Shown here piece by piece: positions 24,472-33,701 of a stretch of DNA of 64,000 bases. The notes under the pieces are model-generated. The model was not told the origin of the DNA, searched no databases, and worked only from the letters and a program-made list of their open reading frames with translations. A program made the translations under genes and the position numbers. The stretch's first letter is position 1, and each line of letters opens with the position of its first letter. The stretch is taken from positions 1 through 64,000 of the forward strand of contig JADLBP010000048.1 of assembly GCA_020847695.1 (NCBI GenBank), read 5' to 3'. This DNA comes from Planctomycetota bacterium (GTDB taxonomy: Bacteria; Planctomycetota; UBA1135; GCA-002686595).

Positions 24472-27090
24472 TCAGCGACGGGCTTCCAGCTTGGCGAGCT
24501 CGTCGCGCACGTCGGTGATGTGCGCCTTGATCAGGATCATCAGGGTCTTGTTCTCGTCGTCGTAGCCCTCGGACTTGAAGAAGAACCCGACCAGCGGGAT
24601 CTTCGCCGCCCACGGCACTTCGGCCTTCCGCTGGATGTTGCGGATGTTCGACAAGCCGCCGAGCAGGATCGAGCCGCCGTCCGGGATCACCGCGGTGGTG
24701 AACACGCTCTGCACCTCGAGCTCGGGCAGCTGGAACTCCACCGGGGAGGTGTTGCCGCCGAGGGTCGAGGCGAAGGGCCGCAAGGAGATCACCTTCGCGA
24801 CCGTCGGTTGGATCTCGAGCCGCAGGTACTTGCGGTCGTAGAGGATCGTCGGACGGACATCGAGGACGACGCCTTCGGTCAACACGTTGACCTGCGGGTC
24901 GGCGACCGCCTGGAACTGCGCGACTTCGACGTCGAAGTCTTGGATGTAGGCCTGTTGGTTGATCACCGAGACGAACGCGCGTTCGGTGTTGTGGACCGAC
25001 AGGACCTGATCGTTGACGAGCTGGTACTCGCTCGACTTCTCGACGGCGCGCAGGATCGCGGAGACCTGGATGTCGTTCAGGAACGTCAGCTGCGTCGTCA
25101 GACCGCCGATGTTCGAGATCTTGTCGCCGAGGCCCTTCGAGAAGAAGTTCTCGATGTGACCTTTGAAGTCACCGTCTTGGCCGTCGTCGTAGAAGAAGCC
25201 GGCCGAAGGGGGTCCGGAGCCGTTCGAGCCGTCGGATCCAGTGCCGCCGTTGTCGAGGCCGCGAGACGCGTCGTCTTCCTGGCCGTTGGTCAGGTCGTCG
25301 AGGTCGGTGAACGGCGTGCCCGGGTTGTCGAGGCCGCGGAAGTCGACGCCGATCTCTTGGATCCAGTTCGACGCGACCGTCATGAACTTCGACTCGATCG
25401 TCACCAGCGACGAGTTGAAGCGTCGCAGGTCGTTCAGGAACTGGCGGACCTTCGCCTGGACTTCCGGCGAGTGCACGACCAGGACGTGGCCTTCGCCTTC
25501 GTCGATGCGGACGCCTTCTTGCTCCCAGCTGCCCGGCTCGACGTTCTCGACGATCAACGCCTTGAGCTGCGCGACGTCGATCGGGCTCGGGCTCTCGCCC
25601 ACGCCGCCGAACGGGCCGCCGCCGTCGTCGTCCTTCATGTCGTCGAGCAGGCGCAACCGGTCGATGCGCGGGCCGGTGAAGTCGGTCAGACCGAACACCA
25701 GGTCCTGCACGTCGTGGTTGTAGATCAAGAGCTCGCCGCGGGCCTTGGTCTTGGTCGTGACGATCACCGCGTCGTGCTTGACGGTCCAGGAGACCGTGTC
25801 ACCGCACGCCTTGGTGATGATGTTGAGCGCTTGCTCGACCGTCAGCGGGTTCTGCAGCGCCAGGTCGAACACCACGCCGGCTTCGGTCGCCGCCGCTTCC
25901 GCGGCCGGGTCGACCACCAGCGGCAGGCCGGTCATCGTGCGGACGACGTCGACCACCTTCGAGAGGCTCTCTTCCTGCTGGACCGTCAGGCCCGGGATGC
26001 GCGTCGCGGCGAGTTGCTCGCGCAGCGCCTTCTCGGACTCGGGCATCGCCTGCGAGAGGTCGATGCCGCGACGGGTGCCGCGCTTGGCGGTGATGTCGTT
26101 CCAGAAGTCCTCGTCGGGGAGCTCGATGATGTCCGTGTAGGGGACGCGCTTCTCGTCGAGGTCTTCTTGCCAGCGCTTGAACTGCTCGCGCTTCGCGCGG
26201 ACGTAGTCCTCGCGGACTTGCTCGCGGCTGGCGCGGAAGGCGGCGTCGCGGATCTCTTGGGCCTGCTCGTTGCGCGGATCGCGGCGCAGCGTCTGGTCCG
26301 CGTAGTCCATCGCCTTCTCGTACTTGCCGGCTTCGAAGGCGCCGATCGCCTGGTCGAGCAAGTTGGCGACCGCGGCGTCGCGACGCTCGCGCTCGGCCTT
26401 CTCTTGCTCCTTGAGCTTGGCTTGCGCCGCGCGGTTCTCTTCGTCGCGGGCGGCCTTCTCGGCGCCGGCGCGTTGGGCCTTCGCGGCTTCGAGCGTCGTG
26501 GAGACCTCCTTGTCGAGGCCGGCCCAGTCGACGGTCGCCGGCGCCCAACGGATGTGGTTCTCGCACACCGTCAGCTCGCCGATCGCCGCGTCGTAGTCGC
26601 CGCGGGCGAGCAGCAGCTTCGCCTTGTTGTACGACTCCTCGGCGTCCGCGCGCAGCGCTTGCAGCTGCACTTGGTATTGCGCTTCGAGGTCGGCGCTGCC
26701 CGTGCCGAGCACGCCGCTCGTTTCGCCCATCAGCGCGCCGACTTGGTTCAGGAGCTCGCGCGCCTCGACGTGGTCGGGCTCGAGCTCGAGAGCTCGGGCG
26801 ATCTCCGCGCGCGCATCCTCGAAGCGAACGTCCGCCATCAGGGCGCGAGCGTTCGCGAGGTGCTGATCGATCAGGATCGCGTGCTTCTGTTCCTGCAGGG
26901 TCAGGCGTTCGACTTCCTGCTTCTGGAAGTCACCGGCCTGTGCGGGGGCGGGTTTGCCTTGCGCGCCGCCTTGCGGCTGGCCCTGATCGCTCGGGTTTTG
27001 GCCCGGCGCCGCAGTGTCCTGCGAGGGCGTCGAGACGCAGGCCGCCGAGACCAGAAGGACGTAGGGCAGTGCTTTGCCGACGTGGCTCAT
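24472..27090 (-). CDS. Secretin-like outer-membrane protein with TPR/coiled-coil N-terminus (1)
   Basis: The 872-residue product starts with a signal peptide and a possible lipobox ending at Cys18 (VSAAC). Residues about 60-330 contain TPR-like helical units and a Lys/Glu-rich coiled coil. Around 390-450 is an STN/N0-like domain (GLPLVVD...LALQNPLTVEQALNII), followed by an N1-like ring domain (QLKALIVENVEPGSW...VRQFLNDL). The C-terminal third is the secretin channel domain with the family motif VPWAAKIPLVGFFFKSEG near its end, and a Gly/Ser/Asp-rich stretch inside. Secretins form multimeric outer-membrane pores. No GspE, GspF or pilin genes are nearby. It is a paralogue-like partner of the gene at 30477-33086. 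ATG 27090 has no Shine-Dalgarno sequence. Confidence 0.87.
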   Translation of the reverse strand: MSHVGKALPYVLLVSAACVSTPSQDTAAPGQNPSDQGQPQGGAQGKPAPAQAGDFQKQEVERLTLQEQKHAILIDQHLANARALMADVRFEDARAEIARALELEPDHVEARELLNQVGALMGETSGVLGTGSADLEAQYQVQLQALRADAEESYNKAKLLLARGDYDAAIGELTVCENHIRWAPATVDWAGLDKEVSTTLEAAKAQRAGAEKAARDEENRAAQAKLKEQEKAERERRDAAVANLLDQAIGAFEAGKYEKAMDYADQTLRRDPRNEQAQEIRDAAFRASREQVREDYVRAKREQFKRWQEDLDEKRVPYTDIIELPDEDFWNDITAKRGTRRGIDLSQAMPESEKALREQLAATRIPGLTVQQEESLSKVVDVVRTMTGLPLVVDPAAEAAATEAGVVFDLALQNPLTVEQALNIITKACGDTVSWTVKHDAVIVTTKTKARGELLIYNHDVQDLVFGLTDFTGPRIDRLRLLDDMKDDDGGGPFGGVGESPSPIDVAQLKALIVENVEPGSWEQEGVRIDEGEGHVLVVHSPEVQAKVRQFLNDLRRFNSSLVTIESKFMTVASNWIQEIGVDFRGLDNPGTPFTDLDDLTNGQEDDASRGLDNGGTGSDGSNGSGPPSAGFFYDDGQDGDFKGHIENFFSKGLGDKISNIGGLTTQLTFLNDIQVSAILRAVEKSSEYQLVNDQVLSVHNTERAFVSVINQQAYIQDFDVEVAQFQAVADPQVNVLTEGVVLDVRPTILYDRKYLRLEIQPTVAKVISLRPFASTLGGNTSPVEFQLPELEVQSVFTTAVIPDGGSILLGGLSNIRNIQRKAEVPWAAKIPLVGFFFKSEGYDDENKTLMILIKAHITDVRDELAKLEARR

Positions 27091-27607
27091 CGGAGGAAAC
27101 GAAATCGGGTTGTGGTGGGGACCCAGAGGTGTTCGCTCTCTACGTGTCGCGCGCGGCGAGTAACGCAGAAGTCGCTGGAAGGGCGCGGAACGCGGAACGC
27201 CTGGGGATGTCCGGGTGGGACGGAAGACGTGGGACGATGGGGCGCGGGCCCCGAGTTCTCGGGGGCTTTCGCCCAGAGGGCAGAACGATGGGGGGAGACG
27301 ATCCGATGCAGGATCGCGAGAGAGCTCGAGAGTCCGTCGCCGAGCGCCACGCGGGCACCCGTCTTCAGAGCTTCCGACCCGCTCCGCGACGGAGCGAGGG
27401 GCGGAAAGATACCAGCGCCCCCGAGCCTTGGAAAGGCGCGTCTCGAAGAACAACGCGCGCGGTGTCAACGACTTAGGGCCACCGGCCGGAGTCCGTACTC
27501 CGGTGCGGGGACGCACGCCGGGCTCGCCGCGTTGGCGCCGGTGTCGCGAGCGCTCGCGCACGCCGAATCCGAGCGCTGCGGCGGCGCGGCTGCGCTCCGG
27601 CGGCGGT
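27091..27607. other. Non-coding region with long leader of secretin gene 1
   Basis: 517 bp without a convincing gene. From the promoter at 27406-27434 to the ATG at 27090 the transcribed leader would be about 310 nt. It contains inverted repeats, for example CCCCGA/TCGGGG around a 4-nt loop at 27249-27264 and GATCC/GGATC at 27301-27316. Short open frames here have atypical codon use. Positions 27463-27468 carry a minus-strand TTGACA without a -10 box. Confidence 0.5.
27406..27434 (-). promoter_or_regulatory. Candidate promoter of secretin gene 1
   Basis: On the minus strand TTTCCA (27429-27434), 17 bp and TATCTT (27406-27411) are followed by a TCCGCCCCT stretch like that after the promoter of the second secretin-like gene. 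Confidence 0.45.
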
Positions 27608-30325
27608 TCAGTGCGCGAGCGTGCGCAGCCAGCGAAAGCGCCGCGCGAGCGCCGGGTCGGCGAGGCGCTCGAAGTCGCCGCCGAGCTCGTCGGCGAGGCT
27701 CTGGAACTCCGCCAACGCCGCCTCGCGTGCGGCCGGCTCGACGCGGCCGCGGCGCCAGCGCGCGTACAGCGCGTCGAAGCGCAGCCCGTACCAATCGGCC
27801 TCGAAGCGGGGGACCTCGGCGCGCAGCGCGGCGAAGAGCTCCTGCGCCCGCGCCGCGCTCGCGGCGTCCTCGACGCCCGCGAACTCGACCGGCTCGCCGC
27901 GCGGGTTCGGCGCACCGGGCGCCTCGAACTCGCACCAGCCGCCGAGCACCTGAGCGTGGAACCGCCGCACCTGGGGCGACGCGCGGCCCGCGGCGACCAG
28001 CGGCTCGAGCACCGCCGCGGCTCGCGCGGGCTCGCCGTCGACCGCCCAGGCGCGCGCGAGGTCGGGCAGCACCCACTTCTCGAGGTCCGCGCGTTCGCTG
28101 CTGCCGAAGAGCGCGACCAGCCGCTCGAGCACCGCGCGCGCGCGGGCCCACTCGCGGAGCGCGAGCCAGGCGCGCGACTCCGCGCGCAGGTTCGCGAACG
28201 AAGGCTCCGGCGCCGTGCGGTTGACGAGCTCGAGCTCGCGAGCCATCGCGCGCGCGAGCTGCGTCGCCCGGTCGGTGTCGTCGGGCGCGAGCGCCGCGCG
28301 CTGCTTCTCGCGCTCGCGGTACATCTCCAACGCCGCGGCACCGCTCCAGCGGCTGTCGGGGAATTGCGTGAAGAGCTCGCCCTCGAGCCGTTCCGCGGCC
28401 GCGAAGTCGCCGAGCCGCAGGCACGCGATCAGCGCGCGCGAAGCGGCGAGCGGCGCGTACGCGACCTGGCTCGCGTGGCGCTCGAGGTACGGCTCGAGGC
28501 GGCGTCGCACGGTCAGCCAATCGCCCTGGTTCCGTTCGGCGCGACCGAACGCGATCAGGCCGTGGTACAGCTCGGCGGTGGCGCGCGCTTCGCTGCGCCG
28601 TGCGCTGCGCGCGGCGTCGACGGGCGCGAGGTTCGGATCGGCGCAGCGCACGTCGAGGAACTCGCCGAACGCGCGCTCCGCGGCGTCGAGCTCGCCGAGC
28701 TGGTAGTCGCACACCGCGCGATGGACCCATGCGAGCTCGTACGTCGGCGCCTCCGGCGGCACCGCCGCGAAAGCCGCGCGCGCCTCGGCGAAGCGCTTCT
28801 CGCGCAGCAGCCGATCCGCGTCCCGATACGCGGCGTCGGCGGCGACCGCGCCGGTCGCGAGCTCGCGCGCCGCGCGCGTCGCCGCCTCGCGTTCGGCGCC
28901 GAGCTCGGGCGTGTCGAGCGGCAGCGTGCCGATCACGCGGTACCAGCCTTCCGCTGCGCGCGACGCCCACGGCGAGCTCGCGCGATGGCGCTCGACGATC
29001 TCACGGAAGCCGTCGGCGGCGGCGCGCGGCTCGCCGAGCTCCTCCGCGCACCGCGCGAGATGCCACAGCCGTTCCGCGGCGAGCGCGTCGCCGCCCGCGT
29101 CGACCTTCACGCCGGCGGTCGCGACCGGCGTCGCTCGCGCGAAGAGAGCGCGCGCCGCGCTCCAATCGCCGGCGTCGAACGCCGCGTGCGCGAGCCGGCG
29201 CTCGAGCTCCGGGTCGGCGCCGACGCGCTCGTCGAGCACGAGCTCGGTCGCACGCACGCGCGCCGCGGAGGTCGGCGGACGCTCGCCCAAGCCGTCGAGC
29301 CACGCCCGCAGCACGCGCGCGGCGAACTCGCGCGGCGCGCGCACGTCGGTCGCGCCGGCGGCGCGCGCCGCGGCGTCGTTCGGGAACCACGCGGCGTCGC
29401 GTTCGTCCTCGCGCCATGCGATGACCGCGGACGTCGTCGGCGCCGCCTGGTGCGCTCGGTTCGCCGGCGCCGTGCTCGGGGCGGCGGCCGCGTGCGCGCG
29501 CGCGAGCTCGGTCGCGGTGTTCTCGCCGCTCGGCGACGAGAGCGCGAAGCCGTCGGTCCGCCAGACGCTCCACCAGCGCAGCCCGGCGCGGCACGCTTCG
29601 TCCGCGCGCCGGTCCGCGAGCAACGTCGCGATCAGGCCGGGCGACGCGAGCTCGAGCAGCGCGAAACGCCGCGCGCGATCGTCGCGGGTCAGCGTCGGCG
29701 CCGCTTCGCGCCAGAGCTCCAGGTCGCTCGGCACCGCGCGCTCGGCGATCGACGCGTAGCGCGCCGCCGCTTCGCGCATCTCGCCGCGCGCCGCCCGTGT
29801 TTCCGCGCGTCCGAGCTCGGCCCGCAGCGCGAGCGGCGTGCCCTCCTCGAACCAACCTGCGACGCGCGCGAAGTGCGCGTCCGCCGCCTCGAAGGAGTCG
29901 CCGGCGCTTGGCGAGTCGCCGAGCGCGCCGCGCTCGAGCCGCAGCTCGCCGAGCTCGAGGAAGAGTCGCGCACGAGGCTCGAGATCGTCGGGCGTCGGCG
30001 CGGCGGCGAGCTCGTTCGCGAGCGGCTCGAGCACCGCGAGCGACCGCTCGAGCGCGGCGCGGCGGCCCGCGACGTGCGTGGCGCGCTCGCCGGGCGCGAG
30101 TCGCCGATCGAGCTGGGCCTCGGTCCGCGCTTCGAGCACCGCGCGCGCGGCGAGGTCGGCGAGGCGACGCGCGCGGTCCGCTCCCGAGGGCAGCGTCGCG
30201 AGCTCGTCCCCGAGCGCCGCGAGCTCCGCCGCGACGCCCGCGGCTCGCGGCGGGACGTCCTGCGCTCCGCAGAGGCAGGACACGGCGGTGACGGCGAGCG
30301 CGGCGAAGCGGAGGGCGCGGAGCAT
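27608..30325 (-). CDS. Exported TPR-repeat protein, 905 residues
   Basis: The product has an N-terminal hydrophobic signal (LRFAALAVTAVSCLCGAQ) with cysteines at 17 and 19, so it is exported and may be lipidated. Nearly all the rest is alpha-helical with repeated Ala/Leu/Arg/Glu TPR-like units, for example FREIVERHRASSPWASRAAEGWYRVIG and FGEFLDVRCADP regions resembling BamD/YbgF-type tetratricopeptide repeats. It lies between two secretin-like genes on the same strand, which suggests a periplasmic scaffold or pilotin-like role, by context only. No enzymatic motif is visible. Confidence 0.82.
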   Translation of the reverse strand: MLRALRFAALAVTAVSCLCGAQDVPPRAAGVAAELAALGDELATLPSGADRARRLADLAARAVLEARTEAQLDRRLAPGERATHVAGRRAALERSLAVLEPLANELAAAPTPDDLEPRARLFLELGELRLERGALGDSPSAGDSFEAADAHFARVAGWFEEGTPLALRAELGRAETRAARGEMREAAARYASIAERAVPSDLELWREAAPTLTRDDRARRFALLELASPGLIATLLADRRADEACRAGLRWWSVWRTDGFALSSPSGENTATELARAHAAAAPSTAPANRAHQAAPTTSAVIAWREDERDAAWFPNDAAARAAGATDVRAPREFAARVLRAWLDGLGERPPTSAARVRATELVLDERVGADPELERRLAHAAFDAGDWSAARALFARATPVATAGVKVDAGGDALAAERLWHLARCAEELGEPRAAADGFREIVERHRASSPWASRAAEGWYRVIGTLPLDTPELGAEREAATRAARELATGAVAADAAYRDADRLLREKRFAEARAAFAAVPPEAPTYELAWVHRAVCDYQLGELDAAERAFGEFLDVRCADPNLAPVDAARSARRSEARATAELYHGLIAFGRAERNQGDWLTVRRRLEPYLERHASQVAYAPLAASRALIACLRLGDFAAAERLEGELFTQFPDSRWSGAAALEMYREREKQRAALAPDDTDRATQLARAMARELELVNRTAPEPSFANLRAESRAWLALREWARARAVLERLVALFGSSERADLEKWVLPDLARAWAVDGEPARAAAVLEPLVAAGRASPQVRRFHAQVLGGWCEFEAPGAPNPRGEPVEFAGVEDAASAARAQELFAALRAEVPRFEADWYGLRFDALYARWRRGRVEPAAREAALAEFQSLADELGGDFERLADPALARRFRWLRTLAH

Positions 30326-30412
30326 CGAAGGACTCGGACGCAGACTACGCGACGAAGGCCGGCTCGGTTGCAGGGCGGTGGTCGGAGAATCGCGTCGGCG
30401 CCGGAAAGCAGA

Positions 30413-30441
30413 GCACCCCGCCCGGTGACCGGACGGGGTGC
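30413..30441 (-). terminator. Terminator after the second secretin-like gene
   Basis: GCACCCCG pairs with CGGGGTGC, with an inner CCGG/CCGG around TGA. It lies 36 nt downstream of the minus-strand stop at 30477 and is followed by TCTGCTTTCC on that strand. Confidence 0.65.
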
Positions 30442-30476
30442 CTGGATTCGCGACCCGGGGCGACCCGGGCGGGAGC

Positions 30477-33086
30477 TCAGCGCTTGATCTGCGCTTCGGT
30501 CGGCTCGATCTCGGACGGGATCACGATCGCCGCCTTCAGCAGGATCAGCAGCTTGCGGTTCGAGTTGTAGGTGCCCTTGCGCTCGAACAGGAAGCGGACC
30601 AGCGGGATCTTCGACAGGATCGGCACGCCGGAGTTCAGGTCCTTCTTCTCGGAGACCTTCAGGCCGCCGAGCATCACGGTGCCGCCGTCCGGCATCGGGA
30701 CGGTCGTGCGGACCTTCTGGATGTCGACTTCCGGCAGCTGGATCGAAACCGCGTTCTGGCTACCGAGCGAGGTGGCGACCTCTTGGATCGGGCGGCGCAG
30801 CACGGCGACCGTCGGACGCAGCTCCATCATGATGAAGCGGCGGTCGGCGGACACCACCGGGCGGACGTCGAGCACGACGCCGTCTTGGATCACGTCGACG
30901 ATCGGGTCCGCGATCGAGGCCGCTTGCGCGATCTCGACGTCGAAGTCCTTCACGTACGCGACCTGGTTCAGCACCGCGAGGTTGGCGCGCGCGGTGTTGA
31001 ACACCAGCAGGCGGGGAGAGGTGACCAACTCGACGCGCTCGCTCTTCGAGACGGCGCGCAGGATCAGCTCGGCTTGCAGGTCGTTCAGGTAGGTCCACGA
31101 GAACGACAGGCCGCCGGCGTTGGTCAGCACGTTCTCGTCACCGAGCGCGGTGTCGTAGAGGTGCTCGACGCGGCTGCGGATGTCGCCATCGCCGCCTTCG
31201 TCGTAGAACGCGCCGAGGTCGGTGTCCTGGCCGATTTCGGTGCCGAGGTCGCCCTGGGTCGACGCATCGCCGAAGTCGTTGAAGAAGCGGTTCGTGCCGA
31301 GACCCGGTTGCCCGAGGCCGCGGAAGTCGACGCCGATGTCCTCGAGGAAGTTGTCCTCGACCTTCAGGAAGCGCGCTTGGATGTCGACCATGATGCTGGT
31401 CGCTTCGCGCAGGTCTTCCAGGAGCTGTTGGATCTGCGCCTGCGTCTCCGGCGTCTGGTTGACGACCATCGTGCCGGCTTCGGTGATGCGCACCGAGTTC
31501 TTCGGGTCGTCGGTCCACGACGCCGGGGCGATGTTGTCGCGGATCAGCGCTTCGAGCGCGTCGCTGGTGACCACCAGGCCTTCGCGGGCCGGCGTGGTGT
31601 CCTCGGGTTGCTCGAGGCCGCCCGAGGGGCTGACGTTGATCTCGCGACCGGCGAAGTTCGGCACCGGGTGGATCAGGTCCTGCACGCCGTACATGCGCAG
31701 TTCCTGTCCGCCGAGGAGCTCTTCCTTGGTCACGAACTTGACCACGCCGTCCTCGACCTTCCAGCGGATCGACTCGGAGGTCTCCGCGATGATGTCGAGC
31801 ACCGTCTTGACGCTGCGTTCGGGCAGGTCGAGCTTGATCGTCTGCGCCTCTTCGTCGAGCGCGGCGACCGTCGGGCTGATCAGGAAGTTGACGCCCGAGA
31901 GGTTCTGGAGGTGGTTCGCGATCTCGCTGAGCGGCGAGCCCGCGTCGTCGGTGCCGACGAAGTGCGGCGCGATGCGGACTTGCTCGAGGCGGTCGATCAC
32001 GACCTGCTTGTCCTGGAGCGAGCGCGGGTCGCGGTTGCCGAACTCCAGCGGACGGCGGTTGGACACTTCGGCCCAGCGGTCGAGGTCGTCGAAGACCAGC
32101 GGATCGATCTGCGGGACGTCCATCGTCTGCAGCTCGTCCATCGTCTTGCGCCACTCTTCGCGGTAGCGGATGCGCGTGGTCTCGTCGGCCTTCTGGTGCT
32201 TCGCGGTCTGCGCGACGTCGCGGAGCTCCATCGCGGCCTCGTTGCCCGGATCCATCGCGAGGATCTGGTTGCAGAGCACTTCGGCGTGGCCGTAGTTGTC
32301 CGCGAGGAACGCCTGGTTCGCCTTGTTGTAGAGCGTCTTGATCTGGTTCTCGCGGTAGTCGCGCTGCTCCTTCTCGCGCGCGGCCTTCTCGGCCTCGGCT
32401 TCGGCGCGCAGGCGCGCGACTTCCGCCTTCTTGGCGTCGGAGGCTTGCGCGACCGCGTCCTCGAGCATGCCGGTGACCGCCTTCTCGTTCATCGAGCCGT
32501 CGGCGATCAGCGGGTGGTAGCGCAGGATCGTCTGCGCTTCGCGGAACGCCTCGACGGCGGCGTCGTAGTCGGCGCGGCCGAGCGCGGTCTTGCCTTGGAT
32601 CAGCGCTTCCTCGGCGGCCATGCGCGCTTGCGCGCGGCGCACGACTTCCTGGGTCTCGAGATCCTTCATGCCTTGCGCGGCTTCCGCGAAGCCGGTGCCC
32701 ATCAGCACCTGCACCTTGCGGATCTTGTCGCGCGCGGCTTCCGACGACGGCATCACGTCGAGGGCTTGCGCGTACTGCTCGAGAGCACCGCCGAGGTCGG
32801 CGAGGTCGAGCAGGCGATCGCCCGCCGCGAGGTACTGCTCCGAGAGCGCGGCTTGCCGCTCACGGATGCGCTGCAGGCGCTCGGCGTCCTGCGACAGGAA
32901 ATCCTGGTTGCCGGGCGCGGCGGCGGGCGCGGACGCCTCGACCGCTTGTTTGTCTTGGGCGACCGGTTCGGGAGACGGCGTCGCGTCCATCTCGACCGGC
33001 GGCGTGCTCGAGTCGTCGGTCGTCGTCTGGCAGGACCAGGTGGAGAACACCACCACCATCGGGAGAAGGATGAAGCGCAAGCGCAT
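30477..33086 (-). CDS. Secretin-like outer-membrane protein with TPR/coiled-coil N-terminus (2)
   Basis: The 869-residue product has the same architecture as the gene at 24472-27090: signal peptide with a possible lipobox Cys19 (STWSC), TPR-like helices and a charged coiled coil (about 60-320), an STN/N0-like domain (SGVNFLISPTVAALD...ERSVKTVLDII), an N1-like domain (ALEALIRDNIAPASW) and a secretin core (IGVDFRGLGQPG, DVVLDVRP-like block, MPDGGTVMLGGL). The end is the classic secretin motif VPILSKIPLVRFLFERKG. It is probably an outer-membrane multimeric channel. Both genes share the phrase IGVDFRGL and the same order of blocks, so an old duplication is likely. No other secretion-system gene is present. 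Confidence 0.88.
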   Translation of the reverse strand: MRLRFILLPMVVVFSTWSCQTTTDDSSTPPVEMDATPSPEPVAQDKQAVEASAPAAAPGNQDFLSQDAERLQRIRERQAALSEQYLAAGDRLLDLADLGGALEQYAQALDVMPSSEAARDKIRKVQVLMGTGFAEAAQGMKDLETQEVVRRAQARMAAEEALIQGKTALGRADYDAAVEAFREAQTILRYHPLIADGSMNEKAVTGMLEDAVAQASDAKKAEVARLRAEAEAEKAAREKEQRDYRENQIKTLYNKANQAFLADNYGHAEVLCNQILAMDPGNEAAMELRDVAQTAKHQKADETTRIRYREEWRKTMDELQTMDVPQIDPLVFDDLDRWAEVSNRRPLEFGNRDPRSLQDKQVVIDRLEQVRIAPHFVGTDDAGSPLSEIANHLQNLSGVNFLISPTVAALDEEAQTIKLDLPERSVKTVLDIIAETSESIRWKVEDGVVKFVTKEELLGGQELRMYGVQDLIHPVPNFAGREINVSPSGGLEQPEDTTPAREGLVVTSDALEALIRDNIAPASWTDDPKNSVRITEAGTMVVNQTPETQAQIQQLLEDLREATSIMVDIQARFLKVEDNFLEDIGVDFRGLGQPGLGTNRFFNDFGDASTQGDLGTEIGQDTDLGAFYDEGGDGDIRSRVEHLYDTALGDENVLTNAGGLSFSWTYLNDLQAELILRAVSKSERVELVTSPRLLVFNTARANLAVLNQVAYVKDFDVEIAQAASIADPIVDVIQDGVVLDVRPVVSADRRFIMMELRPTVAVLRRPIQEVATSLGSQNAVSIQLPEVDIQKVRTTVPMPDGGTVMLGGLKVSEKKDLNSGVPILSKIPLVRFLFERKGTYNSNRKLLILLKAAIVIPSEIEPTEAQIKR

Positions 33087-33701
33087 TGGGATTCTCAGGT
33101 TCCAGAGTGCCGAACGCGAACCGGGTCGATCACGACGCGAGGCGGCTCGGGGTTGGTTGAGATCGGGGGCAGGTCAGAGCTGGAGAGGGTGAACCGTGTG
33201 GGACGGAGAGAGCGCGAAGCGCACGCGGGTCAGCGTCAGGATCGAGAGGATCGAGCGCGTCGACGGCGACGCGCGCCGTGACAGGGGAGAACCGAAGGAC
33301 TCCCGGGGACCATCGGGGCGTGCAGTGCCCCAGCCGGCCCAAACCCAATCGATGCGGACGATGCACGGGCGTGGTCGTCAAAGAGCGGTCGCTTCCGGTG
33401 CTCGCGCGCGGTCGCGCCGCGCGTGCGAGCTTCTCGCGAGTTCCGCCGCGGCGCGGGGCCCTTGCGGGTGCCTCGCGCGAGTCGGGATCGCTCGACCGGA
33501 ACCTTCCCAGAGTCCGAGACTTGCGTTCTCGATCCCAAGAGAAGGGGCGGGAGCATACCGGCGCGTCGCAAAGGGGTCAACCACGAGCGCCGACCGGCAG
33601 ATCCCGAGCTGGACCTCGCCTACCCGCTCCGGCGCAACGAGTTACCTCCGACCGAGCGCTTCCGAGCGATCCGAGGTGGCGGACGCGAGGGTCCGCGGGG
33701 C
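33087..33701. other. Non-coding region with about 460-nt leader of secretin gene 2
   Basis: 615 bp without a supportable gene. The promoter at 33552-33580 reads minus-ward, leaving about 460 transcribed nucleotides before the ATG at 33086. The leader is unusually rich in GGGG and GAGAG runs on the plus strand, and its short open frames have no gene-like codon bias. The stretch 33581-33701 is the downstream side of the uracil-DNA glycosylase gene. Confidence 0.5.
33552..33580 (-). promoter_or_regulatory. Promoter of secretin gene 2
   Basis: On the minus strand TTGACC (33575-33580), exactly 17 bp, then TATGCT (33552-33557). This is one of the best promoter matches in the window. Confidence 0.65.

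Noticed and set aside
27463-27468. A TTGACA consensus -35 box on the minus strand
   Set aside because: No TANNNT hexamer lies 16-18 bp downstream; the TTTCCA-17-TATCTT pair nearby is a better promoter.
23551-28224. A 1557-codon open frame on the plus strand
   Set aside because: It lies antisense to the HAD and secretin-like genes. Such long antisense frames arise from high GC content; the minus strand has recognisable motifs and the plus-strand product has none.
24472-33086. A type II secretion or type IV pilus locus
   Set aside because: Only secretin-like proteins are present; no ATPase, platform protein, pseudopilin or prepilin peptidase was found.
33087-33701. Small genes in the leader, such as an 83- or 114-codon minus-strand frame
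   Set aside because: Their codon use is not biased like real genes here, and they show no motif or ribosome site.
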